From an uncultured Odoribacter sp. (lineage in GTDB: Bacteria; Bacteroidota; Bacteroidia; Bacteroidales; Marinifilaceae): a stretch of DNA of 64,000 nt. Of this stretch, positions 16,780 through 25,713 are shown piece after piece. The notes beneath the pieces are model-generated. The model saw only the letters and a program-made list of their open reading frames with translations, did not search any database and was not told the DNA's origin. Numbering within the stretch: position 1 is the stretch's first letter; the number at the start of each line of letters is the position of its first letter. The position numbers were made by a program, and so were the translations under genes. The DNA lies in contig UQTM01000001.1 in assembly GCA_900544025.1 (NCBI GenBank), positions 53,321 through 117,320 of the forward strand, written 5' to 3'.

Positions 16780-18027
16780 ATGTTAAAATCTATCTTCATG
16801 GGGATAACCCTTTTGGCAGCTTCTATGATTTTGAGCAGCTGTGGAAAAAAGGCAGAAAAAACACAGGAACCTGCTGCGTTTGTAACGATTCAGGGGCAAA
16901 ATTTAATCAAGCCCGACGGATCAGAACTCTTTATAATGGGTACCAACCTGGGGAACTGGCTGAATCCGGAAGGATATATGTTTAAGTTTAATAAGACCAA
17001 TTCTCCCCGCTTTATTAACGAAATGTTCTGCCAGCTGGTGGGCCCTGATTTCACGGCAGAATTTTGGAAAGCATTTAAAGACAATTACATCACCGGTGAA
17101 GATATCCGGTTTATCAAAAGCACAGGGGCAAACACTGTTCGTCTTCCGTTCCATTACAAACTATTCACGGATGAAGACTTTATGGGACTGACCGCCAATC
17201 AAGACGGTTTTGCACGGATAGACAGCGTTGTGAAATGGTGCCGTGAAAGCGGACTTTATCTTATTCTCGACATGCACGATGCACCGGGCGGTCAGACCGG
17301 AGACAATATCGACGACAGTTACGGATACCCCTGGCTATTCGAAAGCGAAGCCAGCCAGCAATTATATTGCAACATCTGGCGAAAAATTGCAGACTACTAT
17401 AAAAAGGAGCCGGTCATTCTCGGTTATGAACTTTTCAACGAACCTATCGCTCCGTATTTTTCAAACACGGAAGAGTTGAACGGCATGCTGGAAAACACAT
17501 ATAAAAAAGGAGTAGCCGCTATCCGGGAGGTGGATACGAACCACATCATCCTGTTGGGAGGTGCACAATGGAACGGTAACTTCAAGCCTTTTAAGGACTT
17601 CAAATTCGACGATAAAATAATGTACACCTGCCACCGTTACGGAGGAGAGCCCACAAAAGCCGCTATCCAGCGATTTATCGACTTCCGCGACAGCGTAAAC
17701 CTGCCGATGTATATGGGAGAAATCGGCCATAACACGAATGAATGGCAAGCCGCTTTCTGCCGGACAATGCAAGAAAACAATATCGGTTATACTTTTTGGC
17801 CATACAAAAAAATGGAAGGCTCCGGTTTTACCGGAATCGTTCCTCCGGAAAACTGGGATATTGTCGTACGTTTTTCCGAAGCTCCGCGCACCTCATACAA
17901 AGAAATTCGTGATACGCGTCCCGATCAAACAACAGCGCGTACGGCAATGACGAGCTTCATCGAAGCATGCAAATTTAAAAATTGTACTATACAGGAAAGA
18001 TATATCCAGTCGTTAAGAATGAAATAA
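16780..18027 (+). CDS. Glycoside hydrolase family 5 lipoprotein, probable beta-glucanase
   Basis: The 415-residue product is a lipoprotein (hydrophobic start, lipobox ILSSC with C21). The catalytic TIM barrel shows GTNLGNWLNPEG (resembling the NLGGWL start of GH5 exo-beta-1,3-glucanases), RLPFHY, ILDMHDAPGG, GYELFNEP with acid/base E221 and YMGEIGHN with nucleophile E314. It probably hydrolyses beta-glucan at the cell surface or in the periplasm; 1,3-linkage preference is an inference from the NLGNW motif only. It is 14 nt upstream of the GH3 gene, so the two enzymes form an operon: GH5 makes oligosaccharides that GH3 finishes to glucose. Confidence 0.88.
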   Translation: MLKSIFMGITLLAASMILSSCGKKAEKTQEPAAFVTIQGQNLIKPDGSELFIMGTNLGNWLNPEGYMFKFNKTNSPRFINEMFCQLVGPDFTAEFWKAFKDNYITGEDIRFIKSTGANTVRLPFHYKLFTDEDFMGLTANQDGFARIDSVVKWCRESGLYLILDMHDAPGGQTGDNIDDSYGYPWLFESEASQQLYCNIWRKIADYYKKEPVILGYELFNEPIAPYFSNTEELNGMLENTYKKGVAAIREVDTNHIILLGGAQWNGNFKPFKDFKFDDKIMYTCHRYGGEPTKAAIQRFIDFRDSVNLPMYMGEIGHNTNEWQAAFCRTMQENNIGYTFWPYKKMEGSGFTGIVPPENWDIVVRFSEAPRTSYKEIRDTRPDQTTARTAMTSFIEACKFKNCTIQERYIQSLRMK

Positions 18028-18041
18028 TCATCTAATCACTT

Positions 18042-20270
18042 ATGAATATGAAAAAAATATTAATCGGTTTAATGCTTGCTGCAACCCTACCGCTCTCTGC
18101 GCAGCAAAAGCCCGCCTATCTGGATGCAACCCAGCCGATAGAAGAGAGAATAGAAGATGCCTTGAAAAGGCTGACTTTAGAAGAAAAAATCGCAATGGTA
18201 CATGCACAAAGCAAGTTTAGCAGTCCGGGAGTGCCCCGTTTGGGAATTCCCGAATTTTGGACGACAGACGGCCCTCACGGCATCCGTCCGGAAGTGCTTT
18301 GGGACCAATGGAATCAGGCAGGCTGGACGAACGACTATTGTGTGGCATTCCCTGCTCTGACTTGCCTGGCCGCTACCTGGAATCCCGATATGTCTATGCT
18401 TTATGGGAAAAGCATCGGCGAAGAAGCCCGCTATCGTAATAAAGCCGTTCTTCTCGGACCGGGTGTCAATATCTACCGTACCCCGCTAAACGGGCGTAAC
18501 TTTGAATACATGGGCGAAGATCCGTATCTGGCCAGCTGTATGGTAGTCCCCTATGTACAGGGAGTACAGCAAAACGGCGTAGCCGCTTGTGTAAAGCATT
18601 ATGCCCTGAACAACCACGAAATAAATCGCCACACGACCAACGTCGTCATAGACGACCGTGCCCTTTACGAAATCTACCTGCCGGCTTTCAAAGCTGCCGT
18701 ACAGGAAGGTAAAGCATGGGCTATCATGGGGGCTTACAATCTTTATAAAGGCCAGCACGCCTGCCATAATCAATACCTGCTGAACGATATTCTGAAAGGC
18801 GAATGGGCTTTCGACGGTGTCGTTATTTCCGACTGGGGCGGCGTCCACAATACCGATGAAGCCATCACGAACGGACTCGATATGGAATTCGGCAGCTGGA
18901 CGAACGGGCTTAACTACGGAAGCAGCAATGCTTACGACAACTACTATTTGGCACTACCCTACTTGCAACGTATTCAATCGGGTAAGGCCGGAACAAAGGA
19001 ACTGGACGATAAAGTGCGCCGAATCCTGCGCCTGGCATTTCGTACAACCATGGACAGGAATCGCCCCTTCGGTTCCATTCTTTCTCCGGAACACTACGAG
19101 GCTGCACGCCGTATCGGGGAAGAAGGCATTGTATTATTACAAAATAAAAATGCTTTATTGCCGATCGATTTGAATAAAGCCCGGAAGATCGCCGTTATCG
19201 GAGAAAATGCCGTAAAAATGATGACCGTAGGCGGAGGCTCTTCTTCTCTGAAAGCAGAGCGGGAAATCTCCCCGTTGGACGGAATCAGGAACCGGATAGG
19301 CGATAAAGCCGAAGTCGTATGGGCACGCGGTTATGTAGGTGATATCTCCAACTCGTACAACGGAGTAAAAACCGGCCAGGACCTGAAAGACGAACGCACG
19401 CCCGAAGAACTGATAGCCGAAGCGGTGCAAGTGGCAAGCACCGCCGACTATGTGATCTTCGTCGGTGGTTTGAACAAGAGTAACCATCAGGACTGCGAAG
19501 ACAGCGACCGTAAAAGCCTCGGCTTACCATACGGACAGGATGAAGTGATAACTGCTTTGGCAAAGGTCAATAAAAACCTGATCGTAGTAAATGTATCCGG
19601 CAATGCCGTAGCTATGCCGTGGATTACAGAAGTTCCCGCCGTACTGCAAGCGTGGTATTTAGGTTCGGAAGCGGGAAATTCCATTGCCTCCGTATTAGTC
19701 GGCGATGTCAATCCTTCCGGTAAACTACCGTTCACTTTCCCCGTCAAATTAGAGGATGTTCCGGCACACTGCTTGGGCGAATATACTGACAAAAGAAGCC
19801 AGAAAGTCATCGACATCAAATATAACGAAGGCATCTTCGTAGGCTATCGCTGGACGGATAAGCAGAAAAAAGTGAAACCCCTGTTCCCCTTCGGGCATGG
19901 TTTGAGTTATACCACTTTTGAATATGGCAAACCGACAGCCGACAGTAAAACCATGCCGGCCGACGGCACTCTGACCGTAAAGGTAACTGTTAAAAACACC
20001 GGAACCCGCGAAGGCCAGGAAATCGTACAGCTATACCTTAGCGATAAAAAATCTTCCCTGCCCCGTCCTGTCAAGGAACTGAAAGGTTTCAAAAAAGTGA
20101 AACTCTCTCCGGGAGAAGAAACAGAAGTGACCTTCACGATCGATAAAGAAGCATTGAGCTATTTTGACGACACCCGGCACGCTTGGATTGCCGAGCCGGG
20201 TAAGTTCGAGGCCATCATTGCAGCTTCGGCCACCGACATCAAAGGGGTTGTTCCTTTTGAACTAAAATAA
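18042..20270 (+). CDS. bglX: Glycoside hydrolase family 3, beta-glucosidase
   Basis: The 742-residue enzyme has a signal peptide (MNMKKILIGLMLAATLPLSA) and is probably periplasmic. The GH3 N-terminal barrel (about 30-330) contains WTTDGPHGIRPE, KHYALNNHE and VVISDWGGVHNT with nucleophile D264. The C-terminal alpha/beta domain includes IGENAVKMMTVGGGSSSL, and a fibronectin III-like domain (VKVTVKNTGTREGQEIVQLYL) closes the protein. It releases terminal beta-linked glucose. It follows the GH5 gene by 14 nt; ATG at 18048 is an alternative start. Substrate linkage is not decided by the sequence. Confidence 0.92.
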   Translation: MNMKKILIGLMLAATLPLSAQQKPAYLDATQPIEERIEDALKRLTLEEKIAMVHAQSKFSSPGVPRLGIPEFWTTDGPHGIRPEVLWDQWNQAGWTNDYCVAFPALTCLAATWNPDMSMLYGKSIGEEARYRNKAVLLGPGVNIYRTPLNGRNFEYMGEDPYLASCMVVPYVQGVQQNGVAACVKHYALNNHEINRHTTNVVIDDRALYEIYLPAFKAAVQEGKAWAIMGAYNLYKGQHACHNQYLLNDILKGEWAFDGVVISDWGGVHNTDEAITNGLDMEFGSWTNGLNYGSSNAYDNYYLALPYLQRIQSGKAGTKELDDKVRRILRLAFRTTMDRNRPFGSILSPEHYEAARRIGEEGIVLLQNKNALLPIDLNKARKIAVIGENAVKMMTVGGGSSSLKAEREISPLDGIRNRIGDKAEVVWARGYVGDISNSYNGVKTGQDLKDERTPEELIAEAVQVASTADYVIFVGGLNKSNHQDCEDSDRKSLGLPYGQDEVITALAKVNKNLIVVNVSGNAVAMPWITEVPAVLQAWYLGSEAGNSIASVLVGDVNPSGKLPFTFPVKLEDVPAHCLGEYTDKRSQKVIDIKYNEGIFVGYRWTDKQKKVKPLFPFGHGLSYTTFEYGKPTADSKTMPADGTLTVKVTVKNTGTREGQEIVQLYLSDKKSSLPRPVKELKGFKKVKLSPGEETEVTFTIDKEALSYFDDTRHAWIAEPGKFEAIIAASATDIKGVVPFELK

Positions 20271-20312
20271 TCGCCGGGGCGAATTTTCCCTTTCCACGGG
20301 AATGGTCCAAAA

Positions 20313-20356
20313 CAGGCAGGAAAAGCGTAATCCGAAAAATCCCTTTTTCCTGCCTG
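20313..20356 (+). terminator. Hairpin after the GH3 gene
   Basis: CAGGCAGGAAAA and TTTTCCTGCCTG form a perfect 12-bp stem with a 20-nt loop, 43 nt after the stop codon. A following T run is absent, so termination is likely but not of classic form. The rest of the 20271-20693 gap contains only the promoter listed next. Confidence 0.5.
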
Positions 20357-20646
20357 TACAATCAAAGCCACATCGGTAAACTCCTTTCGGTATCTTTAGG
20401 TTTTACCCGTCATAAACCACAATTTTACAGATAAAATTCCGGCGGGCTCTCTGCACACAGCCAGCCTCACCCCTCATATCTCCTCACCACCGGGAATCGC
20501 TATCGTTTAAACGGGAACCGATCGTCTTACCGTACTATTTCAAAATCGTAAAATACGGCTTAACCATTTTCCCGATACCATAAAATAGGGATTTATATAA
20601 ACAAGCATAGCCACTATTAGGGATTTTCACCCCAAAATAAAAGTAG

Positions 20647-20654
20647 TATATTTG
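20647..20654 (+). promoter_or_regulatory. -7 element for the OB-fold lipoprotein operon
   Basis: TATATTTG is an exact TAnnTTTG match, 39 nt before the ATG at 20694. The -33 region has only TTTTC. Confidence 0.5.
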
Positions 20655-20693
20655 CCTCCAAATCAATAATGTATAACTTTAATAATAAGGTGG

Positions 20694-21296
20694 ATGAAAA
20701 ACTATCGATTAATTTTTATCGCAGCTATTGCCTTAGTTGCCTTTACTATTCAGGGATGTAACTCTAAAAAACAAAAAAATAGCGACCCGGCAAAAACCGA
20801 ACAAACCAGCCTTGCAAGCCAAAAAATTTTACAGGTGGACGACCTTTTAAAAGAAGCCGAGGCCATGAGCGGCAAAGAAGTGGAAATCGAGGGAATCTGT
20901 ACACACATCTGCAAACATGGCGGTAAAAAAATATTCTTAATGGGAAGCGACGACACCAAGACTATTCGTATTGAAGCCGGAAAAGAATTCGGTAATTTCA
21001 AACCGGAAACAGTAAACAATGTCGTACGCGTAAAAGGTACATTAGTGGAAGACCGGATCGACGAAGCCTATCTGGTACAATGGGAAGAAAAAATCAAGGC
21101 ACAGCCAGAGGAAAAACACGGAACGACTGAAGCGGGTTGCTCATCGGAACAGAAAGCCAGAGGAGAAACCGTGGCCAACAGTACCACCGAAAGAATCAAT
21201 AATTTCCGAAAAAGAATTGCAGAACGCTCGGAAAAAGAAGGAAAAAATTATCTGTCGTTTTACCATATCGACGCAACTCAATACACTATTCAATAA
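20694..21296 (+). CDS. OB-fold-like lipoprotein of unknown function
   Basis: The 200-residue product is a lipoprotein (MKNYRLIFIAAIALVAFTIQGC, C22). Residues about 45-125 look like a small OB fold (GKEVEIEGICTHICKHGGKKIFLMGSDDTKTIRIEAG ... VVRVKGTLVEDRID, seen in short blocks), with a CTHIC pair followed by His that might bind metal or heme. The C-terminal 60 residues are charged and probably disordered or helical. It lies 11 nt before a PepSY-type membrane protein gene, and together they may form an envelope redox or iron-related pair; this is inference from the partner family. Confidence 0.7.
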   Translation: MKNYRLIFIAAIALVAFTIQGCNSKKQKNSDPAKTEQTSLASQKILQVDDLLKEAEAMSGKEVEIEGICTHICKHGGKKIFLMGSDDTKTIRIEAGKEFGNFKPETVNNVVRVKGTLVEDRIDEAYLVQWEEKIKAQPEEKHGTTEAGCSSEQKARGETVANSTTERINNFRKRIAERSEKEGKNYLSFYHIDATQYTIQ

Positions 21297-21307
21297 GCGA
21301 CCTTTTT

Positions 21308-21886
21308 ATGGCTTTAAAACCGAATATGCCTTTTATCCGTAAATGGAGCCGTAATATACACCGGGATTTGTCATTTTTCTTTTCCGGTGTTATTTTAGTT
21401 TATGCGATATCGGGCGTAGTGCTCAATCATAAAAAAGATTTTAATTCCGACTACATCATCCGACAGCACACGTTGCAGATTCCGGGAGAATTTCCCAAAT
21501 CACGGACAGAGTTTTCCAAGGAGTATGTATTGACATTGCTCCAACCATTGGAAGAGCAAGAAAATTACACCAAGCACTACTTCCCCAACGAGCGGCAAAT
21601 GAAAGTGTTTATCAAGGGAGGCTCTTCTTTGGTGGTGGACATACAAACCGGAAAGGCTCTTTACGAATCGGTAAAGAAACGTCCGGTAATCAGCGCATTA
21701 AACCGGCTGCATTATAATCCCGGCAAATGGTGGACTATATTTTCCGACATTTTCGCCGTCTCTTTACTCCTTATTACCCTAACGGGTATCGTTATGCTGA
21801 AAGGTAAAAAAGGTTTATGGGGACGCGGTGGTATAGAATTAGCCATCGGTATCCTGATTCCTTTATTATTTATATTCTTTACCTGA
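21308..21886 (+). CDS. PepSY-associated membrane protein
   Basis: The 192-residue protein starts with a cytoplasmic RKWSRNIHRDLSFFFSG motif and a membrane helix (about 22-42), has a periplasmic PepSY-like domain (about 50-135, including VFIKGGSSLVVDIQTGKALYE in two strands), and two C-terminal helices. The RNIHRDLSF and LNRLHYNPGKWWTIFSDIFAVSLL motifs with conserved histidines are those of PepSY_TM proteins, many of which are linked to iron reduction or siderophore processing. It is shorter than the usual 350-500-residue forms. It is translationally close to the upstream lipoprotein gene (11-nt gap). Confidence 0.8.
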   Translation: MALKPNMPFIRKWSRNIHRDLSFFFSGVILVYAISGVVLNHKKDFNSDYIIRQHTLQIPGEFPKSRTEFSKEYVLTLLQPLEEQENYTKHYFPNERQMKVFIKGGSSLVVDIQTGKALYESVKKRPVISALNRLHYNPGKWWTIFSDIFAVSLLLITLTGIVMLKGKKGLWGRGGIELAIGILIPLLFIFFT

Positions 21887-21906
21887 CAAAACATTATACC
21901 GTTTTT

Positions 21907-21945
21907 GTAAGGGCGTTCCGTGATTACCGGGACGCCCTTATTTTG
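21907..21945 (+). terminator. Rho-independent terminator after the PepSY gene
   Basis: AAGGGCGT and ACGCCCTT pair around an inner CCG/CGG helix, ending in ATTTTG, 21 nt after the stop codon. Confidence 0.78.
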
Positions 21946-22273
21946 TACACTCTCTTTTATGATAAAACACCACAAAAACATTTTGATTCTCTTCAAATCT
22001 ATATCTATTCATTAGATTCAAAATCATTTTCAAAAAAATATATTGTAAATTTCATAAATATAATATAATTTATGTTATATTTGCATAAACCATATAATTT
22101 AAATATTATTATCAATAAACATTTGCAAATACAATGAATATGCCCAAAGATACATTTATCCACCAAGAAAAAATAATAATAAACATGATGGTAAGATGTA
22201 GTGACTTACTGTGATGCCACCATTGAAATAGCAAATAATTCATTACAAAAGTGAAATCTTAAATTTAAAAATC
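21946..22273 (+). promoter_or_regulatory. AT-rich leader with promoter for the NVEALA gene
   Basis: This 328-nt region is much more AT-rich than the surrounding DNA and contains no gene. TATATTTG at 22076-22083 is an exact -7 match with TTTC at 22050-22053, giving a leader of about 185 nt before the ATG at 22274. Confidence 0.5.
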
Positions 22274-22579
22274 ATGAAAAAAAAGTTTTTAGTTTTACTT
22301 TTATTAATCGTCTCAATGACTATTGCTGTCAATGTAAATTATTCGGCATCTAATCCTAGTATTAAAAGAATCCTACAAAATGTAGAAGCTTTAGCAACTA
22401 ATCCCGAAACAGGAGGCTCATCTAATGTCGTTGGCAAATGTAAAGATACTACAGATACATGCGAGAAAAACTGTCCGGGAATAGGGTGTACAATGAAGTA
22501 TAAAGGAACTTCAGGAAAAGATGGGCCTCTTGAATTTGTTTCAGGTACGTGTTCAAAATGTGGATATGTATTTAATTAA
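22274..22579 (+). CDS. NVEALA-family peptide precursor
   Basis: The 101-residue product has a signal-like hydrophobic start (MKKKFLVLLLLIVSMTIAV) and the literal motif NVEALA at residues 37-42, defining the Bacteroidota NVEALA family. The part after the motif is short and holds six cysteines in the pattern C-x6-C-x3-C-x4-C ... C-x2-C, suggesting disulfides or a metal site. The leader is thought to be an export signal in this family; the role of the mature peptide is unknown. The gene lies in an AT-rich block and is followed after 105 nt by a beta-propeller lipoprotein gene, a pairing known for the family. Confidence 0.88.
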   Translation: MKKKFLVLLLLIVSMTIAVNVNYSASNPSIKRILQNVEALATNPETGGSSNVVGKCKDTTDTCEKNCPGIGCTMKYKGTSGKDGPLEFVSGTCSKCGYVFN

Positions 22580-22638
22580 AACTTTAAATTAATACCTTAT
22601 TTAATCCTTAAAAATCTTTTTCAACATCAAATAAGGTT

Positions 22639-22668
22639 AGGGTGTCCAAAATGACGAAAGGACACCCT
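22639..22668 (+). other. Intergenic hairpin between NVEALA and beta-propeller genes
   Basis: AGGGTGTCC and GGACACCCT form a perfect 9-bp stem with a 12-nt loop. No T run follows, so it may attenuate transcription or set relative mRNA levels of the two genes rather than end the transcript. Confidence 0.5.
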
Positions 22669-22684
22669 GTCAAATTAAATTAAT

Positions 22685-23773
22685 ATGTACAACATCCGAT
22701 TTTTATTCATACTTTTGGGAATTATCATTGGGATGAGTAAATGTTCCCCCAAGCAAGAAATTTCTTTTGAATCTCTCATTTTCCCAAATACGACTTATCT
22801 TAAAGGCTTGATCCTTGATAGTTCGTTTGTTATGGGGAAAAGCTATGATATTGATTATTATAATCAGTATATTCTTATTTCTGCTCATACCGGAGAAAAA
22901 GAACCTCTTATACATTTATTCGACCAAAATGAAAAAAAATTCTTTGCAAATTTATTGCCTAAAGGACGAGGACCGGGAGAACGACTCACTTGGGGAGGCA
23001 TTCAAATAGATCACATCACGGGAGAGGCTCTTTTTTTTGATTCAGAGGCACAAAGAAGTACAACTTTTCAAATTGATACAATTCACAATTCCAAGAAGAA
23101 ATGGCAAAAACAAATAACTATAAATAATTTTCCTGTTTATGCCTATAATATAACACCACTGGAAAATGGATATATTGCCCAAGGGGGAGGTAAAGTTTCT
23201 TCAAAAGGAAAACGTCCAAGGCTTTCTCTTATAAAAAACGATAGTATCATTGATATATTATACAATACCCCTAACGTCCATTTTCCAGAAAATTATCTGA
23301 GTATCGATAAAATATCTACAGATTTTTTATATAGCATTTCGTCCGACAAACAAAAACTTGTCTGTCAAATGACCTATGGAATGATATTAGAATTTTTCTC
23401 TATAAAAAAAGATCGGATTATAGTAGATACTGTTCGGGGGTTTATAAAACCTATTTTCGAATTGGACAGGCACAAATGTGTTAATCCTATCGATGGAAAA
23501 ACTATTTACGGATTACGTGATATTTATGCTACTAATAAATATATTTATGCTATCTATATAGGCAATACTGTGTATAAAAATAGTAACCGGATTGCTGTTT
23601 TCGACTGGAATGGGAACCCCTTACATTTATTTACAACAGACTATAAATTGGAACGCCTGTGCGTAGATGAGGCCAATAAGAAAATCTATGCTACTGGAGT
23701 ATCTCCACAATACGAAAATGTATTATTACAATTCCCGCTTCAAGCACTTCCGCCCGAAACCGATATGCCATAA
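22685..23773 (+). CDS. Six-bladed beta-propeller lipoprotein (BF3164/TolB-like)
   Basis: The 362-residue protein has a hydrophobic start ending in a lipobox-like MSKC (C20). The body consists of repeated strands typical of the six-bladed propellers that partner NVEALA genes: YILISAH, GRGPGERLTWGGIQID (the GRGPGE motif is typical), YIAQGGG, YIYAIYIG, RIAVFDWNGNPLHLF and KIYATGV. It likely sits on the periplasmic or outer face of the envelope. The GC content is low like that of the upstream gene and unlike the flanks, so the pair may have moved in together. Binding partner is unknown. Confidence 0.82.
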   Translation: MYNIRFLFILLGIIIGMSKCSPKQEISFESLIFPNTTYLKGLILDSSFVMGKSYDIDYYNQYILISAHTGEKEPLIHLFDQNEKKFFANLLPKGRGPGERLTWGGIQIDHITGEALFFDSEAQRSTTFQIDTIHNSKKKWQKQITINNFPVYAYNITPLENGYIAQGGGKVSSKGKRPRLSLIKNDSIIDILYNTPNVHFPENYLSIDKISTDFLYSISSDKQKLVCQMTYGMILEFFSIKKDRIIVDTVRGFIKPIFELDRHKCVNPIDGKTIYGLRDIYATNKYIYAIYIGNTVYKNSNRIAVFDWNGNPLHLFTTDYKLERLCVDEANKKIYATGVSPQYENVLLQFPLQALPPETDMP

Positions 23774-23778
23774 AAAAG

Positions 23779-23814
23779 CTGTGTCCGGGGAATCCGATCA
23801 TCCCTCGGACACAG
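23779..23814. terminator. Shared terminator hairpin between convergent genes
   Basis: CTGTGTCCG and CGGACACAG form a 9-bp stem preceded by AAAAAAG and followed by TTTATT, so it can serve both the propeller gene on the plus strand and the DUF4857 operon on the minus strand. Confidence 0.75.
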
Positions 23815-23849
23815 TTTATTCCGATTATAAAAATGTAACCGCACAGGCA

Positions 23850-24998
23850 CTACGAAACTGCCTGCTTTTTCCGTTTCATTCTTGTTTTCAGTGTTATATA
23901 ACCGGTTATCAATACCGCCCACAACAGGGTCCCCCACCAGGAGAAATCGGTAAACCTCGGCCAAACGTACTGATCGGTGCTGGCGGTGAACGACAGTTCT
24001 GCCGGGAATATGTATTTTCCAATCTTCACAGCCCGATTTTCCTGGGCTGGAATCATCTTTTCCGCAACTAAAGAATAGTCGTCGGCATCGACAGCATATA
24101 CTTTTAAACCCTCCTGCCCCAAAACTTGGACAGTCCAATAAAAGGGATCACCGAAAATAGTTATCGTTTCTTTTTCCGGATCATACGCAGGGATAGGGAG
24201 TTTTTTCAACTCATAGGTCTTCGTATTCAAAACGTAGAGATTCCGATCTTCATCGGAAATAAATCCATAAAAGCGGCGATTACGGAAAGTCGTGGGAAAA
24301 ATATATTTCACATTCACGCCGGAAATTTCCGTATTCCGTACAAAAGGGCGGTCTTTCAGCCGTTTTACGTGAAACATCTGTCCTTCTCCGTCGGTTATCA
24401 AATATCCCTCATCATATTCTTTTCTCACATTCTGGTCGCCGGCAATAACTCCGGCAGGAAAATGAAATCCTTTATCAAGCAATGCCTGTGTGAAACGCTG
24501 GCTGCGTTCTTCATTTACCCGGTTTTCCTCCATATCGACAAACTCCATTCGCGTGTTCATACGGAATACATCCCCCGGCATTTGCAGATCTACACGCCCG
24601 GACATGCCTTCAAACAAGGGATATAAGCCCGGTCGTTTCACATTAATATCCGAAGGCTTATGCCGGAACATAAACTTCTCCATTTGCAAGGTACGGTTAT
24701 CTATTTCCACTCCGTTGATCTGTGAAGGGAAACGTCCGTCAGAGACAAGCTGCCGATTATATAAGGTAGGCAATATGCTATCGAACTGCTTTTCGGAATA
24801 TACACTACCGTCTTCTCCCCGGTAGGCGACCGAACCGCTCGACCGATCCATCGCCACAAACTGATGAGCGACACAGCTATATATTGTAAACGGATAACTT
24901 CCCGGTTTTCCGAACAAGAAATGCCATGCCCAGGGCAAGCCCCACATTAACAGCAATACAACTGTAATAAAAAGAAAGGCTTTACTATATTTAATCAT
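23850..24998 (-). CDS. DUF4857 membrane protein
   Basis: From ATG 24998 the product has 382 residues: an N-terminal membrane helix (AFLFITVVLLLMWGLPWAWHF), a large periplasmic domain rich in beta strands, and a C-terminal helix (WWGTLLWAVLITGYITL) followed by a basic tail. The layout and the neighbourhood, directly after an ABC ATPase and permease, are those of DUF4857. A 40-codon extension to 25118 would overlap the permease gene and is rejected. The protein probably couples the ABC module to a periplasmic partner; this is inference. It is the last gene of a six-gene minus-strand cluster, 29 nt after the permease gene. Confidence 0.78.
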   Translation of the reverse strand: MIKYSKAFLFITVVLLLMWGLPWAWHFLFGKPGSYPFTIYSCVAHQFVAMDRSSGSVAYRGEDGSVYSEKQFDSILPTLYNRQLVSDGRFPSQINGVEIDNRTLQMEKFMFRHKPSDINVKRPGLYPLFEGMSGRVDLQMPGDVFRMNTRMEFVDMEENRVNEERSQRFTQALLDKGFHFPAGVIAGDQNVRKEYDEGYLITDGEGQMFHVKRLKDRPFVRNTEISGVNVKYIFPTTFRNRRFYGFISDEDRNLYVLNTKTYELKKLPIPAYDPEKETITIFGDPFYWTVQVLGQEGLKVYAVDADDYSLVAEKMIPAQENRAVKIGKYIFPAELSFTASTDQYVWPRFTDFSWWGTLLWAVLITGYITLKTRMKRKKQAVS

Positions 24999-25027
24999 AT
25001 TCAAATCATTTAATTTAAAACAAAACA

Positions 25028-25696
25028 TTATTCTTTTCCCTGCTTGAACCGCTCCACGGAGAGCAAAGAAAATCCTGTGATACAAATCGTCCAAAACAAC
25101 AAGATCCACAACATGCAATTATAGGCTTCGGGCATATCCGATACAAAAAATATCCGAAGAACTCCGGCTGCAATCAGGGCATAGACACCCCTACGCTTCC
25201 AGACAGGCTCCAGGCATATCCAGGCTGTAAACAAATAAGCAGCGAATCCGGCCAGATACCAGGGTAAAGCCGTCAATAAGATTCGTGTCCATAATTCCGG
25301 AGCCAAAACATTCACCAGGTATCCCCACAAGATCAAATAGTGAACCACAAAGATCGCAGCGAGCATCAGAATCCCGGCAAAAATCATATACAGAATCATA
25401 CGTTGCTGCGGGAAGGGCAAATGAAGAGTAAGTTTCAATCTTTTTTGCAGCATTTCCGGAACAAACTGCACCACTGCCAGCAAAATACCTATAGCCAGAG
25501 GTATATATTCCAATAACTCGATAAATATCGTATTCTTAGTCAAAAGAATCTCCCACAAGTGAGCGGCTCCCTTAAACTCTACCACCCGGTTCAACCGGAG
25601 CAGCACATACACCACAAAACAAAGTGAAACGGCGGCTGTACCCCAAAAATAACGGCGGGCCTTGATCCATTCTTTAAAAAATATCGCTTTCTGCAT
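25028..25696 (-). CDS. ABC transporter permease-like membrane protein
   Basis: The 222-residue protein has about six hydrophobic helices and begins with a short cytoplasmic MQKAIFFKEWIKARRYFWG, the ...KEWxKxRR... start seen in ABC-2-type permeases of Bacteroidota. No substrate-binding motif is visible. It is placed 17 nt after the ABC ATPase gene and 29 nt before DUF4857, so these three form one inner-membrane unit. It is short for an ABC-2 permease, and the transported compound is unknown. Confidence 0.75.
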   Translation of the reverse strand: MQKAIFFKEWIKARRYFWGTAAVSLCFVVYVLLRLNRVVEFKGAAHLWEILLTKNTIFIELLEYIPLAIGILLAVVQFVPEMLQKRLKLTLHLPFPQQRMILYMIFAGILMLAAIFVVHYLILWGYLVNVLAPELWTRILLTALPWYLAGFAAYLFTAWICLEPVWKRRGVYALIAAGVLRIFFVSDMPEAYNCMLWILLFWTICITGFSLLSVERFKQGKE

Positions 25697-25713
25697 TTCT
25701 CGAATTTTAAAAG

